From contig CAJKBQ010000026.1 of assembly GCA_905198155.1 (NCBI GenBank), positions 1 to 32,837 on the forward strand: a DNA stretch of 32,837 nucleotides, in the 5' to 3' direction. The notes below the pieces were generated by a model, which saw nothing but the letters and a program-made list of their open reading frames with translations, searched no databases and had not been told where the DNA came from. The translations under genes and the position numbers were made by a program. The DNA comes from an uncultured Eubacteriales bacterium (GTDB lineage Bacteria; Bacillota; Clostridia; Oscillospirales; Acutalibacteraceae). Positions 23,989-32,604 of the stretch are shown piece after piece (position 1 is the first letter of the stretch; every line of letters starts with the position of its first letter).

Positions 23989-24013
23989 AAACGCTGCCGA
24001 TGCAGCGTTTTTT
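23989..24013 (+). terminator. Terminator just before trpS
   Basis: A 9-bp stem (23989-23997 with 24002-24010) with a CGAT loop runs into six T. It ends 12 bases before the trpS ribosome site, so it either ends the tRNA-Leu transcript or attenuates trpS. Confidence 0.8.
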
Positions 24014-24038
24014 CATATCAAAAAGAGGAGGATCCCCC

Positions 24039-25100
24039 ATGAAGCAAATCATCTTAACCGGCGACCGCCCCACCGGACGGCTGCACGTCGGCCACTACGT
24101 CGGTTCCCTGCAAGAGCGCGTCGCACTGCAAAACACCGGCCGCTACGACGAAATCTACATCATGATCGCCGACGCTCAGGCGCTCACGGACAACGCCGAG
24201 CACCCCGAAAAAGTCCGCCAAAACATCATGCAGGTGGCGCTGGATTACCTGGCCTGCGGGATCGACCCGGCCAAATCGACCATCTTTATCCAGTCCATGG
24301 TGCCGGAGCTGACCGAGCTAACGTTTTACTACATGAACCTGGTCACAGTGTCGCGTGTGCAGCGCAACCCCACCGTAAAAGCCGAGATTCAGCAGCGCAA
24401 TTTTGAAGCCAGCATCCCGGTGGGCTTTTTCTGCTACCCGATCAGCCAGGCGGCGGATATCACCGCCTTCCGCGCCACGGCTGTGCCGGTCGGCGAGGAT
24501 CAAAAACCCATGCTGGAACAAACGCGGGAGATCGTCCGGAAATTCAACGAAGTCTACGGCGACACGCTGACGGAGCCGGAGATCGTCCTCCCGTCCAACC
24601 AGGCGTGCCTGCGCCTGCCGGGCATCGACGGCAAAGCCAAAATGAGCAAATCCCTCGGCAACTGCATCTACCTGTCGGACGAACCGGACGCGATCAAAAC
24701 CAAAGTCATGTCCATGTTCACCGATCCCACCCACCTGCGCCGGGACGATCCGGGGCACACCGACGGCAATCCGGTGTTCATCTACCTTGACGCGTTCTGC
24801 AAACCGGAACACTTTGCGGAATTCCTGCCCGAATACGCAAATTTGGCGGAGCTGAAGGCCCATTACCAGCGCGGCGGATTGGGCGACGTCACAGTCAAAA
24901 AATTCCTGAACAACGTGCTGCAAACGGAGCTGGCGCCCATCCGTGCGCGGCGGCAGCACTGGGCGGCGCGCCTGCCGGACGTGTACGAGATTCTGCGCGC
25001 CGGGAGCGAAAAAGCCCGCGCCGCTGCCGCGCAAACACTGCACGACGTCCGCCATGCCATGCGGATCGACTACTTTGACGGCGGCAATCTGCTGCATTGA
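24039..25100 (+). CDS. trpS: Tryptophanyl-tRNA synthetase
   Basis: This class I synthetase charges tRNA-Trp and has 353 residues, a normal size. The HIGH-like motif HVGH is at residues 16-19 within TGDRPTGRLHVGHYVGSL, and KMSKS is at 201-205 followed by LGN. The central segment PVGFFCYPISQAADI, then VPVGEDQKPMLEQTREI, is the tryptophan and adenylate pocket characteristic of TrpRS. ATG 24039 has AGAGGAGG 7 bases upstream. No T-box leader was found. A NUDIX gene follows after 27 bases, probably in the same transcript. Confidence 0.96.
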   Translation: MKQIILTGDRPTGRLHVGHYVGSLQERVALQNTGRYDEIYIMIADAQALTDNAEHPEKVRQNIMQVALDYLACGIDPAKSTIFIQSMVPELTELTFYYMNLVTVSRVQRNPTVKAEIQQRNFEASIPVGFFCYPISQAADITAFRATAVPVGEDQKPMLEQTREIVRKFNEVYGDTLTEPEIVLPSNQACLRLPGIDGKAKMSKSLGNCIYLSDEPDAIKTKVMSMFTDPTHLRRDDPGHTDGNPVFIYLDAFCKPEHFAEFLPEYANLAELKAHYQRGGLGDVTVKKFLNNVLQTELAPIRARRQHWAARLPDVYEILRAGSEKARAAAAQTLHDVRHAMRIDYFDGGNLLH

Positions 25101-25127
25101 CGCGCCCTTGAACGGAGTGATTTTTCG

Positions 25128-25571
25128 ATGCGTGAACCATTCCAAATTTTAGCGGTTCTGTACCGCATTTGTGCCGGAGCACCGCAATTCTGCATCCTGC
25201 ACCGTGCGGACAGCGATATATGGCAATTCGTCGCGGGCGGCGGGGAAGACGGAGAGTCCCCATCCGCCGCCGCCGTGCGGGAGATTCGGGAAGAGACCGG
25301 CGCAGTGCCCGCCCGCGTCCATCGGCTGACCAGCGTGGCCTATGTCCCGGCGGAGGTGATCGCCGCCGCCCGCCGGGCGCATTGGCCGCCGGACACGATC
25401 GTGATCCCGGAATATGCGTTTGCGTTTGAAAGCACCGACCCGATCCTGTCGCGCGAACACGACCGGTTTGCGTGGCTGCCGTACGACGACGCCCGCCGCA
25501 TCCTGCGCTGGGACTCCAACAAAGTCGCGATGTACGAAACGCTGCGCCGCCTGGAGGTGAACCGGCTGTGA
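25128..25571 (+). CDS. NUDIX hydrolase, NudB-like (dihydroneopterin triphosphate diphosphatase type)
   Basis: This 147-residue protein carries a complete NUDIX box beginning GGGEDGE and continuing REIREETG, with the Glu residues that bind magnesium. The flanks FQILAVLYR, WQFVAGG and REHDRFAWLPYDDA, then SNK near the C-terminus resemble NudB, which removes diphosphate from dihydroneopterin triphosphate in folate synthesis. No folate gene is adjacent, so the substrate remains a guess. Its stop codon overlaps the start of the ASCH-GNAT frame by one base, so the two are cotranscribed. Confidence 0.85.
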   Translation: MREPFQILAVLYRICAGAPQFCILHRADSDIWQFVAGGGEDGESPSAAAVREIREETGAVPARVHRLTSVAYVPAEVIAAARRAHWPPDTIVIPEYAFAFESTDPILSREHDRFAWLPYDDARRILRWDSNKVAMYETLRRLEVNRL

Positions 25572-26340
25572 TGCACACCATGCGGCTGTCGCCGACGCCG
25601 TTTGCACGGATGGCAGCCGGTCAAAAAACCATCGAGCTGCGGCTGTACGATGAAAAACGGCGCAAAATCGCGGTAGGGGATGCGGTTCGTTTTTCCCGAC
25701 CGCCGGCTGCGGCCAAATCGACGCGCGCGCGGCGGCGCTGCATTGGTTTGCGGATTTCGACGCGCTGTACGGCGCGTTGCCGCTCGAATCGTGCGGATAT
25801 TCCGCGGCAGAATGCCCATCGGCGCATCCGGACGATATGGCGGCCTATTATACCGCGGAGCAAATCGCCCGGCACGGCGTGATCGCCATTGCGCTGCGCG
25901 ATGTGCAGGCGATTTGCGACGAAACGGATGCACTGTGGTCGCCCGACGTGTACGGCCTGCTTGCGCCCAGCGTATATGCCCCCACACCGGAAAAGCGGAC
26001 CGCCCGCGCCGCGCAGTATGCCGCCCAGCCCGATGTCCGCGCATTCACCCTGCGCTGCGGCGGAATCCGCACCGCGATTTTGGTCGCCCGAATGCACGTC
26101 CCGTGCGCGGAACTGCTCGATTTCGCCGTGACGCCCGCAGCGCAGCGGCACGGCCTCGGCCGCCGGATGCTTGCGTTCCTGTTCAATGTCTGCGGGATTG
26201 AAACAATCGCGGCGGAAACGGACAACGACGCCGTCGGATTTTACCGCCGCTGTGGATTTTCCATCGCGCCCGCCGCCCCGCGCGGCGGAACCGCCCGCTG
26301 GCGCTGCATCGGTACCCGCCAAAGACTTTCCAATCTGTAA
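25571..26340 (+). pseudogene. ASCH-domain / GNAT acetyltransferase fusion with a frameshift near 25697
   Basis: ATG 25571 begins an ASCH domain (RLSPTPFARMAAGQKTIELR, then LYDEKRRKIAVGDAVRF). The frame is lost at the run CGTTTTTCCC near 25690-25700. One extra base there would continue the ASCH domain in the next frame (CGQIDARAAALHWFADFDAL, YGALPLESCGY, DMAAYYTAEQIARHGVIAIAL). The same frame then runs into a GNAT N-acetyltransferase, with LLDFAVTPAAQRHGLGRRML as the acetyl-CoA loop and NDAVGFYRRCGF near the end. Joined, the protein would have about 256 residues. ASCH folds bind RNA or nucleobases; GNAT enzymes acetylate amines. It may be a true pseudogene, a sequencing error in a homopolymer, or two genes with a second start near 25777. 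Confidence 0.7.
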
Positions 26341-26389
26341 TATTTCGCAGAGTCTGTCCATTTCGTAATCGTTCCGAGGTGATCCGTCC

Positions 26390-27373
26390 ATGCGCAAACT
26401 CTACATCGAACCGGCGTCCGCCTGCAACCTGAACTGCACCATGTGCTTCCGCCACCAGTGGTTCGACGAAAAAATCGGTCTTATGGATGAGACCGTATGT
26501 GCCGCTGTCCGCCAAGCCGTGACCATTCCGTCGGTGGAGACCGTATTTTTCGGCGGAATGGGGGAGCCGCTGCTGCACCCGGCGCTGCCGATGCTGGTGC
26601 ACGCCGCCGCTGCCGCCGGCAAATTCGTGGAACTCATCACCAACGGCACGCTCCTGACGCCCCAATTGGCGTCGCAGCTGGCGGACAATGGCCTCGGCCG
26701 CATCTGGCTGTCGATGGACGGATTTTCCCGCACCAGCTACGAATCCATCCGCCGCGGCGGAATGTTTGACGCCATCTGCCGCAACCTAGCGGCGCTGAAC
26801 GCACTGCCGAGCCGCCCGCAGCTGGGGCTGACGTTCGTGATGATGCGCGAAAACCTGCACGAACTGGACGCGATCAACGCCTTTGCCGACCATGTCCGCG
26901 CCGACGTGCTGAACCTGAGCCACGTCCTGCCCGGCGCGCCGCTGCCGGAGCCGGACGCGCTGTACGGCGCGGCGCTTCCGGTCGGCAAGATGCGCCGGTT
27001 TGCCGCGCCCGGATCGCCGCCGCCCGGCGACCGCTGCCCGTTCATCGACGACGGCGCCTGTTTCGTCCGCTGGGACGGCGAAGTCTGCCCGTGTATGCAG
27101 CTGCTGCACAATTCGTACACCTATCTCTACGAAGAGCGCCGCCGCGTGGCGATGCATTCGTTCGGCAATATTCGCACCGCGCCGCTGCAGGCAATCTGGA
27201 ATGCGCCGGAATACGCGTCGTTCCGCCAGCGCGTGACAGATTTCGCCTTCCCGTGCTGCACCATCTGCATGGGCTGCGAAGACCGCAAAGAAAACCGCAC
27301 CGACTGTATGTACAACGTCGCGCCCACCTGCGGCGCGTGTCTGTGGGCGCGCGGATGGATCCGCTGCCCCTGA
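26390..27373 (+). CDS. Radical SAM / SPASM protein, resembles tungsten-cofactor oxidoreductase maturase
   Basis: This 327-residue protein has the radical SAM cluster motif CNLNCTMC (Cys12, Cys16, Cys19) in the first strand, a GGMGEPLLHP segment and a Cys-rich C-terminus. The latter runs WDGEVCPCMQLLHN, then CTICMGCEDR, and ends CGACLWARGWIRCP, which should hold auxiliary iron-sulfur clusters. From memory, this ending is very like radical SAM proteins encoded beside tungsten-containing aldehyde:ferredoxin oxidoreductases and named as their maturases. No such oxidoreductase is in the window, so the partner is elsewhere or the role differs. ATG 26390 has a GAGGTG ribosome site. It is probably cotranscribed with the preceding genes. 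Confidence 0.8.
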   Translation: MRKLYIEPASACNLNCTMCFRHQWFDEKIGLMDETVCAAVRQAVTIPSVETVFFGGMGEPLLHPALPMLVHAAAAAGKFVELITNGTLLTPQLASQLADNGLGRIWLSMDGFSRTSYESIRRGGMFDAICRNLAALNALPSRPQLGLTFVMMRENLHELDAINAFADHVRADVLNLSHVLPGAPLPEPDALYGAALPVGKMRRFAAPGSPPPGDRCPFIDDGACFVRWDGEVCPCMQLLHNSYTYLYEERRRVAMHSFGNIRTAPLQAIWNAPEYASFRQRVTDFAFPCCTICMGCEDRKENRTDCMYNVAPTCGACLWARGWIRCP

Positions 27374-27390
27374 CCGCAACCGCCCGTTGC

Positions 27391-27419
27391 TTGCCATTCA
27401 TCTGCCGATGTGATATAAT
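27391..27419 (+). promoter_or_regulatory. Extended -10 promoter of the XRE/zinc-ribbon gene
   Basis: TTGCCA (27391-27396) and TATAAT (27414-27419) are 17 bases apart, with TG one base before the -10 box (TGATATAAT). It begins 18 bases after the radical SAM stop codon. Confidence 0.85.
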
Positions 27420-27454
27420 CAAACCATCATCCAAAGCAAAGGAGGCCGATTCCA

Positions 27455-27901
27455 ATGGAGCCCAAAGAAATTTTACTGCGTCTGCGCACGCAGCACGGCC
27501 TGTCGCAGGAGGAACTGGCGACGCAGGTCTACGTCACCCGCCAGGCCGTGTCGCGTTGGGAAACCGGCGAGACGATCCCCAACACCGAGACGCTGAAACT
27601 GCTGTCCCAGCGGTTCGACGTGTCGATCAACACCTTGCTTGGCGCACCGCGCCAGCTGATCTGCCAATGCTGCGGGATGCCCCTCACGGACGATGCCACC
27701 ATCAGCCGCGAACCGGACGGGACGTTCAACGAATCGTACTGCAAATGGTGCTACGCCGACGGCCAATTCGCGTACACCGACCTCACGCAGCTGATCGATT
27801 TTCTGGCGAGTCATATGTCGAACGAAAACGGATCGCCCGAGCAAGTGCGCGCCTATCTGGAAGCCCATCTGCCGCAGCTGGAACACTGGAAGCAAAAGTA
27901 A
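27455..27901 (+). CDS. XRE-family regulator with C-terminal zinc ribbon
   Basis: This 148-residue protein has an N-terminal Cro/C1-type helix-turn-helix (LRTQHGLSQEELATQVYVTR, then QAVSRWETGETIPN) in the first 60 residues. A zinc-ribbon module follows, with ICQCCGMPL and YCKWCYADGQF giving the four or more cysteine ligands, and a short C-terminal helical part. This two-part layout is common in Firmicutes as a putative transcriptional regulator with a zinc ribbon; its targets and signal are unknown. GGAGG lies upstream of ATG 27455. It has its own promoter and a terminator shared with spoIIE, so it is a single-gene unit. Confidence 0.9.
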   Translation: MEPKEILLRLRTQHGLSQEELATQVYVTRQAVSRWETGETIPNTETLKLLSQRFDVSINTLLGAPRQLICQCCGMPLTDDATISREPDGTFNESYCKWCYADGQFAYTDLTQLIDFLASHMSNENGSPEQVRAYLEAHLPQLEHWKQK

Positions 27902-27911
27902 TTCACAACGC

Positions 27912-27948
27912 AAAGCAGCCCATCCGCCCCCGGATGGACTGCTTTTTT
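27912..27948. terminator. Bidirectional terminator between the XRE gene and spoIIE
   Basis: A 14-bp stem with one mismatch (27912-27926 with 27931-27945) and a CCCC loop runs into TTTTTT. It serves the plus-strand regulator and, 4 bases past its stop codon, the minus-strand spoIIE. Confidence 0.85.
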
Positions 27949-27952
27949 ATAA

Positions 27953-30250
27953 TCATGCGCGCGTTTTCAGCTGCACCGCCGCCACCGTGATATCGTCGTC
28001 GTGCCCGTCGGTGCGCCGCCGCATCGCCTGCGCCACCAGCTCGTCGCACAGCCGCTGCGGCGTGTCGTGCCAATCCTGCAAGATGGAGGAAATCCAGTCG
28101 CCGCCGCTGGCCAGCGCGCCGTCGCTCAGCAGCACCACCCATCCGTCGGGCTCCAGCGCCGTTTCGCTTTTGGCGAATTGAATATCCTGCAAAATCCCCG
28201 CCGGGAGCGACGCCAGATCCACCTGCCGCACCCGGTTGCCGCACCGGACATACCCAACCGCCGCGCCCGCCTTGCGGAACACCGCGCGCCCCGTCACCAG
28301 ATCGATCTCCGCAACGTCCACCGTCGCTAAGCTTTCGTCGCCGGACTTCACATACAGCGCCGAGTTAATCATCCGCAGCGCGCAGTCGTACCCCAGTCCG
28401 CTCAGCAGCAGCCGCGACAAAATGCCGCACGCCATCGCCGAATCGACCGCCGCCCGGCCGCCGCTGCCCATCCCGTCGCTCAGCGCCATCACCGCGTGCC
28501 CGTTTCCGTCCAGAAAGAATTCGTAGTGGTCGCCGCACAGCTGCGCCCCGCGGCAGATATGCTGCGCCACGCCGGTTTCCGCCCGATACATCGGCTGCTC
28601 GCTCAGCACCATCCGCACCTGTCCGCCGGAGTGCGTTACGCCCGGCACGCCGAACCGCCGCCCGCAAATGCGGCTCACCGCCTGGCGCACGGCTTCGGGA
28701 TTCAGTGCCGTCCGCCCGCGCTTCGCGCACAGCTCCACGGAAATGCGCCCGGCCGCGTCGCCGCAGCACGTCACGCCCACCGGCGTCAGCCCCGCCTCCG
28801 TCAGGTATTCGCAGATTCGCCGGCTGGCGGCTTCGTCGCACACCGTTTGGTGCCGGAACGAATCCGCCATTTCGCGCAGCATATCGCCCAGCCCGCGGAA
28901 CTGCGCCGATACCACCGACCGAATCTCCGCAATGCGCTGCTCGGCGGCTTCGTTGTGAATCAAATCTTCGTAATGCACCGTCACGCTTTCCGCCAGCCGG
29001 TCGGCGCGCTTGCATACGCTGGCCAGCGGTTCGCCCAAATCGCTGCCCGTTACCCGTCCGTGCAGCCGAAGCGCCGGTGTCAGGTGGTTGAGCGCGTCCA
29101 TCGACGCCCCGTAGTGATGCTGCCAGCAGAACACCCGCATCCCGCAGTCGCGGCAGGTGTCCTGCACTGCACAGTCGTACACGCCGCTGACCGTCGGCGC
29201 GCATTGCTGCACCAGCCGGCGCGACACATCTTCCACCGACTGCGATACGTGCGAAATCGCCCCGGCCGCAAAGTCCAGCCGCGTGACCACCGCGCTCCGC
29301 AGGTACTCCGGCGACGTCTGCCGCTCCGGGAACAAAATGGCGTACATCCGTTCCAGCACCCGCCCCGGAATCAGCATATACAGCACGGCCGCCGCCGTCA
29401 ATTCATACAGCGCGCCCACCGGCGCATCGAGCAGCAGCAGCACCATCAGCCCGCCGGACACCAGCATCGCCGCTGACGCTGCGAACCGACCCAGCTGCGC
29501 GAAGCACCCGGCGATCAGGCCCGCAAACGCGTAGCACATCGGGAACCACCCGCCGTTCCCGACGGACAACGTCAGCATCGCCCCCACGGCCGCGCCGCTC
29601 ACGCATCCGCCGATGATCCCGCCGCGCACCGCGCAGAACAGCACCACGCCCAGCGCAATCGTCCGTCCCACGGACAATTCGCCGACGGAAACCGGCAGCA
29701 GCGCCGCCAGCGCAATCCCGCCCGATATCGCGCACGACATGCGCGTCGGCAAGTCCGTGGCGGCAAATCCGCCGGGCCGCTGCGCCGCCTGCGCAGCGCG
29801 CTGCAAAAACCATGCGCCGCCGCCCGCCAGCAGCGCTTCGCACACCACGGTCATCGCCGCCGTCCCGCCGGTCGCACTCCGCCCAATCCATAGTTCTGTC
29901 GCCGTCACCGCCGCTCCGGCTGCCATCGGCGCAAACGCCGGATGCGCCGCCAGCCGCTTCCATTCGCTCAATATCCACCGCACCGCCGCCACAATCAGTA
30001 CGGCCGCCGCCTGCACCGCGACGGCCCGTCCGCGCGCAAACAGCATCGCGCCCGCCAGTCCGCCGGCCACCGCGCCGCTCATCTGCGGCAGCGGAACCGC
30101 CGCCGTCCACGCGCACGCGAACGGCATATACACCCCCAGCACCGGCGCGCCGCTGAGCAGCAGCCCGACCCCCGCGCTCACGATCCACCGCACCGGCCGC
30201 ATCGCGCCGTCGCCGACGATGCGCCGGATCGCGGAATCTCTTCCTTTCAT
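27953..30250 (-). CDS. spoIIE: Stage II sporulation protein E (serine phosphatase)
   Basis: SpoIIE is a membrane-bound PP2C-type phosphatase at the asymmetric division septum; it dephosphorylates SpoIIAA and so releases sigma-F in the forespore. The first 320 of 765 residues are very hydrophobic with about ten membrane helices. A middle region contains a Cys-rich patch (CAVQDTCRDCGMRVFCW) typical of SpoIIE. The C-terminal third is the phosphatase, with metal-binding Asp in ALSDGMGSG and in VLLSDGA and DGHDDDITVAAV. Length is slightly below that of the Bacillus protein. It is alone in its unit. Its presence shows the organism belongs to a spore-forming lineage. Confidence 0.95.
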   Translation of the reverse strand: MKGRDSAIRRIVGDGAMRPVRWIVSAGVGLLLSGAPVLGVYMPFACAWTAAVPLPQMSGAVAGGLAGAMLFARGRAVAVQAAAVLIVAAVRWILSEWKRLAAHPAFAPMAAGAAVTATELWIGRSATGGTAAMTVVCEALLAGGGAWFLQRAAQAAQRPGGFAATDLPTRMSCAISGGIALAALLPVSVGELSVGRTIALGVVLFCAVRGGIIGGCVSGAAVGAMLTLSVGNGGWFPMCYAFAGLIAGCFAQLGRFAASAAMLVSGGLMVLLLLDAPVGALYELTAAAVLYMLIPGRVLERMYAILFPERQTSPEYLRSAVVTRLDFAAGAISHVSQSVEDVSRRLVQQCAPTVSGVYDCAVQDTCRDCGMRVFCWQHHYGASMDALNHLTPALRLHGRVTGSDLGEPLASVCKRADRLAESVTVHYEDLIHNEAAEQRIAEIRSVVSAQFRGLGDMLREMADSFRHQTVCDEAASRRICEYLTEAGLTPVGVTCCGDAAGRISVELCAKRGRTALNPEAVRQAVSRICGRRFGVPGVTHSGGQVRMVLSEQPMYRAETGVAQHICRGAQLCGDHYEFFLDGNGHAVMALSDGMGSGGRAAVDSAMACGILSRLLLSGLGYDCALRMINSALYVKSGDESLATVDVAEIDLVTGRAVFRKAGAAVGYVRCGNRVRQVDLASLPAGILQDIQFAKSETALEPDGWVVLLSDGALASGGDWISSILQDWHDTPQRLCDELVAQAMRRRTDGHDDDITVAAVQLKTRA

Positions 30251-30304
30251 ATTTCAACATCCCTTCCGTCGATTGTACTTGCAGTATATACCGCTTTTTG
30301 TTCT

Positions 30305-30337
30305 ATTATACGGGATAATATTCCAGTAAAATGTCAT
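30305..30337 (-). promoter_or_regulatory. Possible spoIIE promoter with 21-bp spacer
   Basis: On the minus strand ATGACA (30337-30332) and TATAAT (30310-30305) are separated by 21 bases. Spo0A-activated sigma-A promoters such as those of B. subtilis spoIIE and spoIIG are known for such long spacers. I see no clear Spo0A box (TGTCGAA), so this is tentative. Confidence 0.4.
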
Positions 30338-30385
30338 TTGCTGGTGGATTTTTTGCAAAAAATCAAAATACTTTTGGCGCACCGG

Positions 30386-30414
30386 TTGAAATCCGCCGCA
30401 AAAGCGCGTATAAT
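30386..30414 (+). promoter_or_regulatory. Promoter of metG
   Basis: TTGAAA (30386-30391) and TATAAT (30409-30414) are 17 bases apart, about 58 bases before ATG 30472. The leader is too short for a riboswitch or T-box. Confidence 0.85.
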
Positions 30415-30471
30415 AGTAAAAATAGGTTCAATCGATGGCTCCGGCCAAATTCATCGAAAGGTTTGATGGGA

Positions 30472-32433
30472 ATGGATACGAAAAAGACGTTTTATATCAC
30501 GACGCCGATTTACTACCCGTCCGGCAACCCGCACATCGGGCATTGCTACACGACGGTTGCGTGCGACTCGATCGCGCGGTACAAACGAATGCAGGGCTGC
30601 GACGTGATGTTTTTGACCGGCACCGACGAGCATGGGCAAAAAATCGAGCAGCGCGCCCGCGACCAGGGCATGACCCCCAAAGCGTATGTGGATGAAAAAG
30701 TGGCGGTGTTCAAAGACCTGTGGCAGTACATGAACATCAGCTACGACCGCTACATCCGCACCACCGACGACTACCACGTCGCCGCCGTGCAGAAAATCTT
30801 CAAAGATCTGTACGACCGCGGCTATATCTACAAAGGCGCGTACACTGGCAAATACTGTACCACCTGCGAAAACTTCCTCACCGAAACGCAGCTGGTGGAC
30901 GGCAAATGCCCGGACTGCGGCGGCGCCGTGATCGATGCGCAGGAAGAAGCCTATTTCTTCCGCCTGTCGCAGTTTGCCGACCGGCTCGAAGACCTGCTGT
31001 TGAATACCGACTACCTGCGCCCCAAAACCCGCGCGCAGGAACTGGTCAATAACTTCATCCGCGCCGGGCTGGAAGACTTGTGCGTGTCGCGTACGTCGTT
31101 CAAATGGGGCATCCCGGTGACGTTCGACCCCAACCACGTCGTCTATGTGTGGGTCGATGCGCTGAGCAACTACATCACCGCCCTTGGCTACCAAAACGAC
31201 CGCTACCATGATTTTGACAAATACTGGCCCGCAGATGTCCACATGGTCGCCAAAGACATCATGCGTTTCCACGCGATCATCTGGCCCGCCATCCTGATGG
31301 CGCTGGATCTGCCGCTGCCCCGTCACCTGGCCGTCCACGGCTGGATCACGTTCAACGGCCGCAAAATGAGCAAATCCCTCGGCAATATCGTCGATCCCAA
31401 AGCGCTCGGCGAGCGCTACGGCGCCGATGCCATCCGGTATCACATCCTGCGCGAAATGGCGCTGGGTGCGGACAGTTCGTTCTCCAACGAAATTATGATT
31501 CACCGCATCAACTCCGACCTCGCCAACGACCTGGGCAACCTGGTGTCGCGGACGGTCGCGATGGTGCTCAAATACTTCGGCGGCACGCTGCCGACCGACC
31601 GTCAGCCGGACGCGGCCGACGACGAATTCATCGCGGCAATGACCGGCCTGCGCGCCACGGTCGATGCGCTGATCGACGAAACGCAGCTGAGCAACGCGCT
31701 GGCGGAAATCTTCAAAGTGGTGTCCCGCGCGAACAAATATATCGACGAAACCATGCCTTGGGCGCTGGCCAAAGACGAAGCGAACCGCGCCCGGCTGGCG
31801 ACGGTGCTGTATAACCTGCTGGAATGCATCCGCATCACCACCGCGCTGCTGGAACCGTTCATGCCGACCACCATGCCGAAAGCCCATGCCCAAATCGGCG
31901 CGACGAAAGCCGATTTGGCGTACGACCAGCTGAACCGGTTCGGCGTCCTCCCGGCGAACGTGACGGTCACCAAAGGTGAAATTCTCTTCCAGCGGATCGA
32001 TATGGACAAAGAAATCGCCGAGCTGAACGAGATGATCCTCGCGCAGCAGAAAGCCGCCAAAGCCGCGCAGGGTCTGGACAAACCGGAAGCCCCGCAGCCG
32101 GCCGCCAAACCGCAGATTGCGATCGGCGACTTTCAAAAAGTCGAGCTGCGCGTTGCCAAAGTGCTGACGTGCGAGCCGGTCAAGCGCGCGAAAAAGCTGC
32201 TGAAACTGACGCTGGACGACGGCGCTGCCGGCCGGACGATCGTGTCCGGCATCGCGCAGTTCTACAAACCGGAGGATCTGATCGGGCATCACATCGTCGT
32301 GGTGGCCAACCTGGCTCCGGCGACGCTGTGCGGCGTCGAAAGCAGCGGAATGCTGCTGGCAACCGACCTGCCGGACGGCGCAGTCAAGGTGATGTTCGCC
32401 GACGACCTGCCGGTGGGCAGTGCGCTGCACTGA
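30472..32433 (+). CDS. metG: Methionyl-tRNA synthetase with C-terminal tRNA-binding domain
   Basis: This class I synthetase charges tRNA-Met and has 653 residues. HIGH is at residues 21-24 (NPHIGH) and KMSKS at 298-302. One zinc knuckle is visible as C129/C132 and C146/C149 in the connective peptide. The C-terminal 105 or so residues are the EMAP II/Arc1p-like tRNA-binding and dimerisation domain (DFQKVELRVAKVL, then IVSGIAQFY and SSGMLLATD), joined by an Ala/Pro-rich linker. I prefer ATG 30472 because AAAGG is 9 bases upstream; the in-frame ATG 30466 is only 3 bases from it. Confidence 0.96.
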   Translation: MDTKKTFYITTPIYYPSGNPHIGHCYTTVACDSIARYKRMQGCDVMFLTGTDEHGQKIEQRARDQGMTPKAYVDEKVAVFKDLWQYMNISYDRYIRTTDDYHVAAVQKIFKDLYDRGYIYKGAYTGKYCTTCENFLTETQLVDGKCPDCGGAVIDAQEEAYFFRLSQFADRLEDLLLNTDYLRPKTRAQELVNNFIRAGLEDLCVSRTSFKWGIPVTFDPNHVVYVWVDALSNYITALGYQNDRYHDFDKYWPADVHMVAKDIMRFHAIIWPAILMALDLPLPRHLAVHGWITFNGRKMSKSLGNIVDPKALGERYGADAIRYHILREMALGADSSFSNEIMIHRINSDLANDLGNLVSRTVAMVLKYFGGTLPTDRQPDAADDEFIAAMTGLRATVDALIDETQLSNALAEIFKVVSRANKYIDETMPWALAKDEANRARLATVLYNLLECIRITTALLEPFMPTTMPKAHAQIGATKADLAYDQLNRFGVLPANVTVTKGEILFQRIDMDKEIAELNEMILAQQKAAKAAQGLDKPEAPQPAAKPQIAIGDFQKVELRVAKVLTCEPVKRAKKLLKLTLDDGAAGRTIVSGIAQFYKPEDLIGHHIVVVANLAPATLCGVESSGMLLATDLPDGAVKVMFADDLPVGSALH

Positions 32434-32442
32434 GCACACGGA

Positions 32443-32485
32443 AAAACGGGCGGAACCATGCTTTTGCAGCGGTTCCGTCCGTTTT
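32443..32485. terminator. Terminator of metG
   Basis: A 15-bp stem with one G-T pair (32443-32457 with 32471-32485) lies 9 bases after the stop and ends in TTTT; A-rich on the left side, so possibly bidirectional. Confidence 0.8.
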
Positions 32486-32521
32486 GCTTGCAATGTGAAG
32501 ATGGGGGAGATGCTGCGGCCG

Positions 32522-32604
32522 AAAGAAATTCCCCGACTACATAAATCTTTCATTACCCGGCTCCCTCGCGAGGGAGCTGCCGAGAGGCTGAGGGAGTTGC
32601 CCAT
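32522..32604. repeat. 83-bp palindromic repeat, copy 1
   Basis: This unit matches 32751-32833 with about five differences, all in the first half. It contains the perfect palindrome GCTCCCTCGCGAGGGAGC (32560-32577), followed by CTGAGGGAGTTGCCCAT. Similar CTCCCTC...GAGGGAG repeats are widespread in Ruminococcaceae-type genomes, by recall. No gene lies here. Confidence 0.85.

Noticed and set aside
23875..24038. T-box riboswitch for trpS
   Set aside because: There is a terminator upstream of trpS, but I find no T-box sequence (GGGTGGNACCGCG-like) or specifier stem.
23598..24042. Protein-like open frames across tRNA-Leu and its repeat (both strands)
   Set aside because: They translate the tRNA and its palindromic repeat; repeated peptides such as KSHFPHQ come from the tRNA 3' end. 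Such frames are a known source of false proteins.
26390..27373. Activating enzyme for the glycyl radical enzyme
   Set aside because: The cluster motif fits radical SAM, but the SPASM-type Cys-rich C-terminus and lack of the activase layout, plus 12 kb distance, argue against it.
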